Source: Chionis minor (lineage: Eukaryota; Chordata; Aves; Charadriiformes; Chionididae). From it: a stretch of 64,000 bases of DNA. Shown here piece after piece: positions 39,201 through 64,000 of the stretch (the first letter of the stretch is position 1; each line of letters begins with the position of its first letter). The stretch spans positions 1,080,240-1,144,239 of the forward strand of contig VZSF01007788.1 of NCBI GenBank assembly GCA_013398295.1, in the 5' to 3' direction. The notes beneath the pieces are model-generated. The model did not search any database. It was not told where the DNA came from and saw only the letters and a list, made by a program, of their open reading frames with translations. The position numbers and the translations under genes are program-made.

Positions 39201-39689
39201 CTGGAAATACACTTATAGAAGTTTAAAACAATGATTTGGGGTTTTTCATTTTTATTAGATATGAAAAGGAAGACATGCATGAACAACTTTCAGCAAGTGG
39301 ACCGATAGGCAGAATTTGAAAGCAAAGAAGCAATCTTAAGTCCACATAATTCTCTTCCGTAGCTAATTGTAAAGTGTACATCAATGCATTTTCCACTTCC
39401 AGGTGAAATCGCAAACACTGATTTCCAACAATCCAACATACCGCAGACTTTTAAAAACTGAACATTTGTTAGTTGTAAGAAATTCTCTTCATATTCCCTT
39501 CAGATATAGGGATTTTAGGAGATGTAGGAAGAAAAAGGGAAGGAAAAGGAGGGTTCCCTCTGACTAAAATTGTACTTTGAGATCCTAATTAATTACCTCT
39601 CTTTGCTCATACATGGGAATCATGCCATTTCTGTCACATGCTGATGGCTCGGGATTTTCATTGTCGTTTACAATATCCTCCTTTACCAT
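24158..39689 (-). CDS. SLC9B2: SLC9B2 (NHA2) sodium/proton exchanger, 11 coding exons, complete
   Basis: Coding exons in transcript order are 39597-39689, 37847-38030, 36156-36326, 33326-33468, 31245-31372, 30176-30351, 29525-29631, 28236-28385, 25752-25860, 25388-25524 and 24158-24397. All junctions are GT-AG and in phase, giving 545 aa; human NHA2 is 537. Residues 1-92 are a hydrophilic, poorly conserved N-terminus. The CPA2-type membrane domain follows, with WAVVWSITG, ECLPGGNLFG and LPPLPALLG. The ion-site motif GSIDDILAITGFNTC carries D280-D281. E217 and R434 correspond to human E215 and R432. The protein exchanges Na+ or Li+ for H+ across plasma or organelle membranes. The start is the first ATG of its exon (VKEDIVNDNE follows). 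Mammals have SLC9B1 and SLC9B2 in tandem; only one copy is here, named for its closer likeness to NHA2. Confidence 0.95.
25525..25751 (-). other. Short SLC9B2 intron with a G-rich tract
   Basis: This 227-base intron joins the exons ending ETV and beginning LCVATL. It contains T12 followed by a G-run on the + strand at 25639-25658, so the transcript is C-rich there. The G strand could fold as a quadruplex. Confidence 0.75.
25861..28235 (-). other. SLC9B2 intron with an AT microsatellite
   Basis: The 2.4-kb intron has no coding signal. It has a perfect AT dinucleotide run at 27813-27834. The ORF-like stretches are not conserved in any way I can recognise. Confidence 0.75.
27813..27834. repeat. 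(AT)11 microsatellite
   Basis: Eleven AT dinucleotides are uninterrupted, in an SLC9B2 intron. This is likely to vary in length between individuals. Confidence 0.9.
28721..28812 (+). repeat. Old CR1-like LINE fragment
   Basis: The order ACTAGAACAGTTT, then GAAATCCTGG, GATGTTTTTAAGGAAAAG, and CAAACATTTGCTGGGGACAG follows the CR1 3' region (in consensus: 'one lone pair, rule for pair, weight, extend' block before the tail). It is strongly diverged and lacks the terminal repeat, so the call is tentative. It lies in an SLC9B2 intron, antisense to the gene. Confidence 0.5.
31373..33325 (-). other. SLC9B2 intron with a long A/T homopolymer
   Basis: The intron is about 2 kb. A run of 32 T (33247-33278, A on the gene strand) lies about 50 bases inside the donor, and a GGTTGG/T-rich tract lies at 32836-32878. 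No exon is seen. Confidence 0.75.
33469..36155 (-). other. SLC9B2 intron, no recognised content
   Basis: The intron is 2.7 kb and AT-rich with no recognised exon or repeat family. The adjacent introns 36327-37846 and 38031-39596 are similar; the former contains the 20-base tandem repeat at 36928-37008. Confidence 0.7.
36928..37008. repeat. Minisatellite, 20-base unit, about 3-4 copies
   Basis: Units begin at 36949, 36969 and 36989, with core GTGAAAATATT plus TAAAACAT or close variants. A degraded extra copy precedes them from 36928. It is in an SLC9B2 intron. Confidence 0.75.
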
Positions 39690-42600
39690 TGTTACAAACC
39701 TAAGGAAAGCAATAAAGACAGAAAAGTTAGAGAGAAACAAATAATATTGTTTTCCAGATAGAAGACTTTCTCAGTGATGTTGTTTCTTTCCCGATAGATC
39801 GGGTGAAAAAACCCTCACAGCCCAGTTTGGAATTTAATGTTTCTTGCATTCCTGGGTATGCTGTATGTAGGAACAAGAGACAGAAACTAACAGAAGAACA
39901 GTATTAAGCTTACAAAGTCAAGCACTTAAAAAAAAAAAAATCAGAAAAAAATTTGAATGTTAGAATCACAGTGATCCGTGCTAGCCTGTTATTTCCTCCT
40001 TAAAAATGTGGCTGTAATAGATATATACATATATCTATTTGTGCCTCCTATCAGCACAAGATAAAGGTTATTTGCTGTCAACACCATTTACCAGGACCAT
40101 TAGTTCCGAAGTGTCACGGGCCCTGAGTGCATGGCAGTGCAAGCGACTCTTTCATACAGCTAAAAACAACAACTATAGTTTCTAAAGCATATGCATGAGG
40201 GGACACTTTTCCCCCAGACTTAAACCTGACCAGATCCAGCTTGATTTTCAGGGGAATTTTCAAGAACGTGGTTCTGTTAGATGTCACTATTGACAAACAC
40301 ATTGACTGAATATTTAAGAAACAGAAGATGCCTGTTTGAATAAAGATCAGGACCATGCACAACTTGTACTCTATATTCAGGTGGGGCTGATAAAACACAG
40401 TGCTCTCTTACTGCTTACATCCCATGGAGATATGACTCAGAGTGGGAAATAAGGTCCAAGTTATTTGTGGCTAATTGTCATTGTATTTACTCAGTCTAAC
40501 TGGTCCACTTGTCCCATAGATGCTAACAAGAGATATGGCAGTGTACTGTTCTCTATGTCAGAATTTTTTTTGTGTGTGTGCAAATATTTACTGTAGTTTC
40601 ACAAGTCTGAGGCAGCAGGAGTGGCATGCAGAGATCTGAAGACAAGGCTTGCTGGTGTTCTTCTCTGTTACAGCAAACGTGTGCATATATTCTCCACCAA
40701 CTACATTTCAGTGCTAAGAGCATTTTCTTGAAGTCTTTTACATTGTTCTGGCCATAGAAAACAGCACTCAAGTTAAGGCAGGACTTCTGAGCCAAGAAAT
40801 TCCTTCCTTGCTAAGTTGCTGGAGCCAAGTCAGAGAGCTGATTCTCACAATTATCAAGCCTTCAGCGTATAATGATACATTTGGTATTTGGGAACGATTG
40901 ATACCATGAACAAAGACATGGGCTATTGTAACACCTGGGTGGTTTTGTTTGAGCTGTTCTGATATGAAACTGGCTTGAGATGTGGCCAAGGCATAGAGGA
41001 AGAATACCTAGCCATAGGCAAACACTTTCAACATGTTCTAAGGTAATAGTTTTCTTTCCTTTTTAAGTGGAAAGTGTTAATTTACTCAAATTCCAGTACT
41101 TTTCTATATTTTTAATTACTACTTGTGGAACAAAATAGTGGTGTCAAAGTTTTTTAATGAAATAAGTGATACTTTTGGGTTTTTCATAGGACTGTTCATC
41201 ATTTCATTGAGGCTGAGAATCCACAAATGCCAGTCTACTAACTGGAAAGGGAAGCATCAGCAACCTACCAGCGCCTCCCTCCTTCCCTTCACCGACGACT
41301 TCCCCGGGGTATATGTACTTAATTCTGTAATTTTGAAATTCTGAAATTCTGCTTGTAGGTAAGGGACAGAAGGATACTGCTTTCCATTCAGCTTTGCATC
41401 CCAGTTCTTGGGGGTCATGTAGTTGTTAATACTTCTGAGAAATTCAAGTCCACCTCACGCCAGCTTCAGCTCCTGAAGGTATTGTTCATGGTAGCATGTA
41501 GCAAAGAAAAGATTTACAAAGCAAAGAGATTGGATGTTCTGCTTAGCAGAACATTCAAGGTGTGAATGAGTTGTCTGATAGCGGATTCTTACATGTTCTT
41601 ACAGTCTGATGCTGTTCTTACCTGCTCTGTGACAGGTCTTCACCGCCAGGTTCTCCGTTCTGCTATGTTCAAGCAACGGCCAGTTAGATTAATGAGACCA
41701 AAGTGGGTGGTTAGTTTACTCACACCAGGGTGGGGTTTTTTTTGAGTTCACGCTATTTATTTGGTTGGGTTTTTTATTTTGGTTGGGGTCTTTTTTGGTG
41801 GGGTTGTTTTGTTTTTTAAACTTCAGCCCCTACACAAACAGAATGGGCGATTGAGAAATAAATCACAGAGCAGAATTCGTACCACAGGGTTAAGGCCTGT
41901 CCTGTGGAAACCAGCCAGCAACGGGCTTATTTCAGGACCTCCCTGTAGAATATACTTTCCTGATTTTGAAACGAGAAAGGTTATTATTAGATCTTCTTGT
42001 TTCACTTGTTTTTAATTGGTAGGGTGGAGGAAAGGGAGGGAGAGCTGAACGGAAGAGATGACTGACAGGGCAGCATGTGCGTGCCTGGGTAATTAGCGCT
42101 AGTCTGGCCCCGGGGACTGTCAGCGTTCTGCTTTGCACACACACAGGCTACAGAAAAGAATACAAATAAGATACCACAACCACCGCCGGAGCAATTAACA
42201 TTCGGGATGGGGGTGGGGAAGACAGCCCAAACCACGCATCATCACCCACAAAAAGACGCAACTAAGCCCTGATGCAACCTCCTTCCCCGCCTGCCCCAGC
42301 GCCCTCCCGCCTGCAGATCCAGGGAAGAGCCCCCGCCTCGCCTCTCCAGCCGCGGGGAGAGGGGCGGAAAACTTACCCGGGGAAGGGCAGGGACGAGAGA
42401 GAAGGACCCGCCGGCTCCCGCACGGCTACTCCCTCGCGGAGCCGATAGTCCGCTCGCCGCCAGCAGCGCCTCCGTGCCGGCTCTGGCTCCTCCTCCCCTG
42501 CTGCTCGCCGCTATCGCCACCGTCCCTCCTCCAAAGCCACGGCTCCGCTAGACCGGCAGCGAAAACACCTCACTCTGGAGCTTGGGAAGCCTTCCCATCT

Positions 42601-42800
42601 CTTGGCAGGGGCAGGCGGCCGGACCACGGAGCGGGGTGGCCACAGCCGAGCTGTCCAACAGGTCTCGGGTGGGCTGGGCGACGGGCATCCAGGAGGACGA
42701 GCTCCACTGCCCGCGTCCGTCCGCTGTAACCCCCGCACATGAAGAAGGTCACTTTATGCCCAGCCTTTCCCGCGGCGGTGGGAAGGGGCAGGGGGAAGCT
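39690..42800 (-). promoter_or_regulatory. SLC9B2 5' UTR exon, first intron and CpG-island promoter
   Basis: The start-codon exon begins at 39699, after a CCTTAG acceptor. Upstream on the - strand, a CpG-rich block at about 42240-42760 contains a strong donor (GG followed by GTAAGT, exon edge at 42377). This is very probably the end of a non-coding first exon. Intron 1 would be about 2.7 kb and carries a GGTTGGGG/T-rich tract at 41761-41817. The exact transcription start cannot be read. Confidence 0.65.
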
Positions 42801-46462
<3,662 letters not shown>

Positions 46463-46539
46463 TTTATTTAGGGAAAAGTGAATCAGAAAGATCAGTCTAG
46501 AAAGAGATCACATAGCAGTAAAAACGCACCAACTTTATT
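46463..46539 (-). other. BDH2 polyadenylation signals
   Basis: AATAAA occurs on the - strand at 46534-46539 and 46463-46468, about 115 and 185 bases beyond the stop codon. Either gives a short 3' UTR. Confidence 0.7.
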
Positions 46540-46651
46540 TTGAAAGACATCAGGTGAATGATCTAAATCTTTGCGAACTATCTTAACTGAGAAATACGAT
46601 CCTCGCTTTTTGCCTTTTATAGTATGAATTTCCATTTGCATGTAGGGTCAA

Positions 46652-58509
<11,858 letters not shown>

Positions 58510-60566
58510 ACTGCTGACCTCTGCAGACAGAAGATGTCACAGGATCTGTAACAAAAAGGTGAGCCAACAACACTCCCTGGGAATCAGGTGCAAATGCAAA
58601 CACATTCCAAAAACGAGACGTGATTCTGATTAACTCTGCCATGAAGTCACATCACAGATTGCCCTGTTTAGCTGCAGTGTGACCCTGAGTCATCCAGGGT
58701 TCTGAGGGGGGCACTGCCTCAGCCTTTTTTTTTTCAGGAGGACCTCAAAAAGATCAAAAAGCATTTGAGCTCGAAAGCCAAGCTTTATTATAATAGAAAC
58801 TGGGCTTTATTTTTTCTTAAACAGAAAAAACCCCAGTCAAGATGAAACAGAAGTGCAATAGTTTGCAATCTAGTGTTTCTGCTGTCCGTTGTGTTCTTTG
58901 AAAGCAGGTCTGTCTTCTAGTCCTCTCAAACTACAAACTCATCAGCTTCCTAGATTGCAATAAATTCCACACAATACCCCAGCATTGGTGCCTGCTCTGA
59001 ATTGTCTTTGAAATCTTCCAGCACAGCAGAGTCCAAGCTCCAGAAAGGCAGGAGGATCTGGGGGAAGGAAGCTCCATCCTGTCTTGCCTCTCCGGTTGCT
59101 TGCTCTTAGGGGAGCTCCTGAGCATGCTTGGGACAAGCAGTAGAGAACCTCTAGGAAGTTCCACCTTACTGAACCTGTAGCAGACAATTGGCAAAATACA
59201 GCCCTTTTCTGCCTAGGTACACACTGTCAAACACTGCATTATGTGAAATGCTGCATATATATGAAAATACAGCACGTAAAGTTGCAGACAAACAAGTAAA
59301 AGCAAATGCCATCCTCCCATTCCTATAGATTTTTGGTTATTTAAGGAGTAAACTACTTAATAGGATGTTTCAGAGAACTGACGAAAAAGTAAGGTCACTG
59401 TGTTCCAGTCAAAGCGCAGTATCTGGTGTTTGTTAACTGGGTTCCCAATCAGCAAAACTTTCTGCACTTTTGTACAAAATCTGTTTATGCAGTTATGTGT
59501 GTAGAAAGGTGTCCCAAGAACCCAAAGTCCCTAAATATATATGTGAATCCAACATACCAAGTACTTCACTGAGAAGTTAAAGATGCCATAATCTCCCCTA
59601 GGTTAGCAGCCAATGCTGTCCTCTAAAATGATCAAATCCATGCTGTGACGCAGATTACTGAGTCAAATTTAGTGTCCTACATCTTAAATCAGATTATTAA
59701 GTTCTGATTTTGACCAGAAGTTCTCTTTTCTCTGCAGCTTTTCCTGACAAAAGCTGTAGCAAAACTAGTATTTCCCTGAAGGTTACAGATTAAAAAAAAA
59801 TACTTCTTTTGAAGCAATTTAACTGAAAAATTCTTTCCATTTTAAGATAAAAGACATTATCTCTTGATTTAAAGTCAGACTGCATTATAGACCATGTTTC
59901 AAGACATTGAAATGTTTCACTGTAGGTTTTGTGCCCCGTAACTGGGACACACACACAGAGAGAAAGAAACAAAGCAGAAAACAAAGGAACAGTCTCCTAA
60001 GCAAACAGTAACTGCCCCTTTCTAATTAGGGGAAAGCACAATACCTTTCAATCACTTTTTATGTTGGCTACTAAAAAGATGTCTCTTTGGACGCCTCTGA
60101 TGGTAGGCTGTAAAAGGTTGTATGAGACTGGGCCTGTCTTAGCATAACCTTTTTGCACTGACAGGTGAAAACCACCAAGTTAACCAAGCAAAATGAGATT
60201 GCACACACAACTAGGTTGCACTGTCTCCCTAACGTACCAAGCTTTCAAAAAAATGTAACTCCTCAAACACAAAATTCTGGGAAAGGTTCTATTAACTGTA
60301 GCAAGTCCTGAGTATCTTAACCATGAGCTTAAAGTGCTCACTCAAGGCAGAAGCAGCCCTTTGTGTGTTTTTTTTTTTTTTTNCACATACACCTTTTCAG
60401 CGGAAAAAAACATGATCAATCCAAGTACTTCCCTAAATCAGCATTAACACTTTGGAAGCAAAACACACTAAAAATAATTTTTCAATCTACCAGTCAGTTT
60501 TTAATGAGCATTTACCACAACAATTCTATAAAGCATTTAAAAATAAATATTAATATAGTCACTCAC
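58510..60566 (-). other. BDH2 leader acceptor and 5' UTR intron
   Basis: The coding exon has an acceptor (GTCTGCAG, exon edge 58520) 11 bases before the ATG, so a non-coding exon must lie further upstream. A consensus donor (TTG followed by GTGAGT) at 60561-60567 on the - strand is the best candidate and would leave an intron of about 2 kb. The stretch includes AT-rich DNA and one ambiguous base (N at 60383) at the end of a T-run. Nothing else is recognised. Confidence 0.5.
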
Positions 60567-60700
60567 CAAGAGATCTCAAACAGCTTGTTGTGTTTACTGA
60601 CCTTTGAACAAAAGGAAGTTTTACACTTTTTTTGCTGTGCTTGTGGGATTTGTAGTCTAACTGGTAAGTTTTCTGTATATGAACGTAATTTCCTGTTGAA
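60567..60700 (-). promoter_or_regulatory. Probable BDH2 promoter and first exon
   Basis: On the - strand, ACTACAAATCCCA (60644-60656) closely resembles the ZNF143/SBF promoter element ACTACAATTCCCA. It is 77 bases upstream of the candidate first-exon donor at 60567. No CpG island is present, unlike the other two genes. Confidence 0.5.
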
Positions 60701-61008
60701 ACATTGAGATGCTGCCATCTAGTGAGACTCAACATTTTAAAAGTTTGGTTTTCTGCACAGGAAAGGACAAAAAAGGATCACCAGCATTAGCTGTGCATCC
60801 TCTCTGCAGAAATCAAGAAATCAATATCATTCTCCCCAAAAAAGGCCACATGTGTTTTTACCAAGCAATCTCTCTTTCTCAATATAAGCTATCAAATTCC
60901 AAACCAGGACAATACTTGCATGATGAATTTTGTTCTCTTTTTTTTGTTAAACTTGTAATTTTCCAGGTTACATTTTCTTTTTATATCTAGTGGTTTAACT
61001 TACATTTA

Positions 61009-61829
61009 TGTCCTAGTTTGAGGTAAAACAGGACCAATTTTGTTCAGTAACTCTGCTTTCTAACCAGGCCTCTTCTAACTGCTGAAATTAACAGCATATT
61101 GTGCAGAAAACTGCTCTTTCTCAGAGTGATAAGACCCATGTTTATAGCTGATGCCGAGGCACGGTATGCAGAGAGGCCCTTGCTTAGACTTACTGCGATA
61201 ACGACCAAGGGCAGACACCTTGTTATTTGCCCTGCTGGAGGGTCAGAAGCAGAGAGGTGTAGAGGGGTCCCATCTGTGGGGAGGAGCAGACAGGGCAGGT
61301 GACCCAAAACTGACCAAACAGTGTATTCCATCCCATCTGCATCATGCTCAGTATAAAAGCTGAGGGATCAAAGGGTCATCAGCAGTTGATTCGGTTTTCC
61401 GTTTTATGGCTTCTGGCTTCACCTTCTTCTCAGACTTGCTCAGGCTTTTGCTCTTGCTGGGACTCTTGTTTTCCTTCTTCAATGGCTGGCGTCTGAGGAG
61501 GACTCCATAGGTTCGTCTGCCTTTGATTCTGACCCGTGTGTTCCTGGATCCAGTTCCCTTCTGTCACTGAGTCCAGTCTGGGACTTCCCAGTGCCTGCTG
61601 GTGATGTGATTGTCATCCTGGGAGCTTGATACGGTTTTGTATATATTTCATTATTTTCTTTTTGTTATTTTATTCTTTATATTCATTAAAGTAGTTTAGT
61701 TCTTACTAAACTAGTCTCTCTTCTTCTCTCTCTCCTGCTTGGCAGGAGAGAGGGAACATCTGTCGCTCGGCTTGCTTGGGCTGATCTGGCCCAAACTCAT
61801 GACAGATTTATTGGCGCCCAATGTGGGGC
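61009..61829 (+). mobile_element. Endogenous retrovirus 5' LTR plus primer binding site, body missing
   Basis: The LTR runs 61009-61804, from TGTCCTAGTTTGAGG to CAAACTCATGACA, with imperfect inverted termini. It has a TATA box at 61352-61357 and an ATTAAA signal at 61685-61690 before a CT-rich U5. Seven bases later, TGGCGCCCAATGTGGGGC (61812-61829) matches the tRNA-Lys(CUU) complement except one C-to-T change at a CpG. Only a few dozen further bases look retroviral; no gag, pol, env or second LTR is seen. It is a truncated provirus related to the solo LTR at 18931. Confidence 0.87.
61812..61829 (+). other. Retroviral primer binding site (tRNA-Lys type)
   Basis: Seventeen of 18 bases match the complement of the 3' end of tRNA-Lys(CUU). 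The mismatch is T for C in a former CpG. It fixes the + orientation of the LTR. Confidence 0.82.
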
Positions 61830-62837
61830 AACAAGCCACGACAATTGCCCCAAACCCACGACAATTTGTTAAGGCAGAGTTAATATCATCAGACTGGAAA
61901 ATTCGAGGACAAACTAATTTAATTATAGGCTCACACCAGAGCTAAAGCTACACTTAGAGCGTATTTAAAGAATTTGTTGTCTTCCCTGAGCTTCAGTTGG
62001 GTGTGTTTTCCTCAGGAAAGACATTTCTGTGGGTAAACTGTGATACATATACACAGAATTCAGCAATATTATCTTGTCTTTCTGCTAAACTGTGATAGCT
62101 CTCTAAGGTTTTGTAAATCAGCTTCCCAGTAATCAAAATGTTTAATGAATAATTTTCTAAAAAGCATATTTTCTAAAAGCATTTATCTTTCTGTCCCTAA
62201 GCTTTTGCCTACTGAATTCAGCCACACACCTGTTGCAATACGTTCCTGTTTTTCAGCTCCATCAGAATACCAGAAAAGTATCCAAATGTAGAAATGTTTC
62301 AAGCAAGCTGTAATTAACAGAAAAAACCCTTGAAATTGTATATAAAAGATGTAGATCTATATATACACACCTTGTTCCCCCCTTCTGGAAAGAAAAAGTC
62401 AGTTTAATTAATTTATTAGAACACCAAAAGGGAGGAAATGAAAAAAAAAAAAGGCTGGTAGCCAAAGAAAATATCTTTCAACCACAGTAAGATATTGAAA
62501 ACCAACCAAAACCAAACAATCCCCCAACAAACCAACCAACACACCCCAAAACCGAACAAAAACCCCACCACACAAACACCAGCACTTCACGCTGTCAGGA
62601 AGTAAATTGCTCCTACATACCTATGGCTGTGGTAGGAAAGGAGACATTGCAGTGCTGAACTCAGTAATGGCATCTCAAACCTGTGCATTTCTGTCTAGCA
62701 AGATCTTTAAAAGCTTCCCAAAATGTATTCCAGGTCGGAGATTGAGAGACAACTACTTGCAATTTCTTAGTAGTTACAGTAGTTGGCAGAATTTTCACCA
62801 ATTCAAGGTAAAAAGATAGCTGGCTCTTGAATAAAGA
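61830..62837. other. Spacer with an AC-rich tract
   Basis: No gene is recognised. An A/C-rich low-complexity tract at 62499-62580 is built of ACCAACC and AAACC units, the complement of the GGTTGG tracts seen elsewhere in the window. Confidence 0.6.
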
Positions 62838-63013
62838 GCCCCTCTGCAGAGAGGGACCCGAGACTCTCGGTGGACAACAAGATGGCCATAAGCCAGCGAT
62901 GTGCCCTTGTGGCCAAGAGGGCCAATGGTATCCTGGGGTGCATTGGAAAGAGCGTGGGGATTGGACTAGATGATTTCCAAAGGGCCTTTCCAACCCCTAC
63001 CATCCTGCGATCT
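62838..63013 (+). repeat. CR1 LINE fragment with internal deletion
   Basis: CTCTGCAGAGAGGGACCCG, GGTGGACAACAAGATGGCCA, CAGCGATGTGCCCTTGTGGC and TGGTATCCTGGGGTGCATTG come from the end of the reverse-transcriptase region. At about 62957 the sequence jumps directly to the 3' tail (GGGATTGGACTAGATGAT, then CCTTTCCAACCCC). Several hundred bases of the normal element are missing between these parts. Confidence 0.85.
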
Positions 63014-64000
63014 CTGAAGTATCTCCAGCAGGCAAGTAATCCTTGCGTGACTCTTCCCGTTCCAGTAACTGCTGAACATGTTTTTAAACAAAACACCACT
63101 GACACACTTGTGTAACAGTAAACTTCTGCACAAAGTGATTATTGCAAAAAGAACAGACAAGAAGCATAATAATGACACAAGCGGCGAGATCCCTATAGGA
63201 GACAGTCTTTAGACACTGAATATTAGATCTTAGATCACAGCACAAGTGAAGTGACAAGCAAAAATATTTTTCCTTAGTACATTAAAGTTTATTGTCAAAA
63301 CTAACTTTCTTATACAAAACATACAAAAAATGGGTCTCATACTGCAGATAACCAGGCCTGTAAAATAGTCAGTCTTGTAGCCCTGATTGTCCAGTTTATT
63401 TTCAATTCACTAGAGTAGCAGAAAGGTGTCAGGTCCATTGCTTACTACTAAAAAAATTCCAATACCCAACTGTGGACAGGAACTAGAAGCATATTGAAAG
63501 ATGATGCAAAATACAGTTATGCTTGTCGCCATAATTGGCTGAGCTGCAGAAATAGTGCAAGGAGTTGAAGAGGAACCCTTGGTTGTGTGTCCTATACACA
63601 GGAAATTAGTAACTTCAGTCCCAATGTCCAGATAGAGCGGTTAAAATTGTGGTGAAAATGCAGTTTCTGTGGACTTAGAGAAAGCATGGTATAAAAACCA
63701 TATGCTGAAGAACAGAAAGAACAATTCTTTCCAACTGAAGATACAAATATCAACCATCCAGAAGAGGGCTGTTTCAGGAATGACAGAATAAAAAGGTTAA
63801 GATTGGGAAGTTTCACAGTAGATTAGTTTGTGATCCATTCCTGTTTCTATTTTTTTTCTTCAATACATTGGCTTTTCTTTGCCATTCAAAAAAAAAAACC
63901 CACCGAAGTAGAACATAATCAGATCAGCAGGTTGTGGGCAACATGACTGCTTTTCCATTTTTCTTGTATTTCAGCTTTTCCAATTGCAGGAAGTAGCAAC
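63014..64000. other. Right edge, no gene recognised
   Basis: In mammals CENPE lies beyond BDH2 on the same strand, so its 3' UTR could begin here. An AATAAA on the - strand at 63288-63293 would fit its poly(A) signal. I could not recognise any CENPE coding sequence. Confidence 0.35.

Noticed and set aside
61739..61945. 68-codon frame over the primer binding site as a gag start
   Set aside because: It overlaps U5 and the primer binding site, which are non-coding in retroviruses, and ends soon after.
63592..64000. CENPE coding exon at the right edge
   Set aside because: The position fits mammalian synteny, but neither the frame at 63592-63816 nor the short Lys-rich stretch near 63950-64000 matched CENPE sequence I can recall.

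Overview
The window is vertebrate nuclear DNA, almost certainly from a bird. It holds three recognisable multi-exon genes in the order CISD2 (+), SLC9B2 (-), BDH2 (-), the neighbourhood seen at human 4q24. The interspersed repeats are CR1 LINE pieces and retroviral LTRs of avian type, and both CpG-island promoters are compact. There are no operons, CRISPR arrays or prokaryotic genes. Almost all short open reading frames in the window are chance frames in introns or spacers.

Layout. 1-8629: no coding exon found; by synteny it is probably 5' non-coding or intronic sequence of UBE2D3 on the - strand. 8630-9310: CpG island with a 16-base N gap (8811-8826) and CISD2 exon 1. CISD2 runs to 17097, with poly(A) signals up to 17353. 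17354-24157: spacer with an intact solo LTR (18931-19504). 24158-39689: the eleven coding exons of SLC9B2, read leftwards, with a non-coding first exon in a CpG island ending at 42377. 42800-46460: spacer with an uninterrupted run of 534 A (44901-45434). 46652-58509: the nine coding exons of BDH2, read leftwards, with three CR1 pieces in its introns. The likely BDH2 promoter is near 60567-60660. 61009-61829 is an LTR with an adjoining primer binding site. The rest to 64000 has a rearranged CR1 fragment and no recognised exon.

All three genes join in frame at consensus splice sites with no stop codon. The reconstructed proteins are 134 aa (CISD2), 545 aa (SLC9B2) and 245 aa (BDH2). They keep the key residues: three Cys and one His for the CISD2 [2Fe-2S] cluster, the Asp-Asp pair of the SLC9B2 exchanger, and Ser-Tyr-Lys of the BDH2 dehydrogenase. 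They are not one pathway: CISD2 is an ER/mitochondrial membrane iron-sulfur protein, SLC9B2 a sodium/proton exchanger, and BDH2 a cytosolic short-chain dehydrogenase linked to iron handling.

The observations most worth checking are the 534-A tract, the LTR beside the BDH2 promoter, a GC-AG intron in BDH2, the single SLC9B gene where mammals have two, and the CpG-decay pattern at the CR1 active site. I saw no convincing undescribed biological system.
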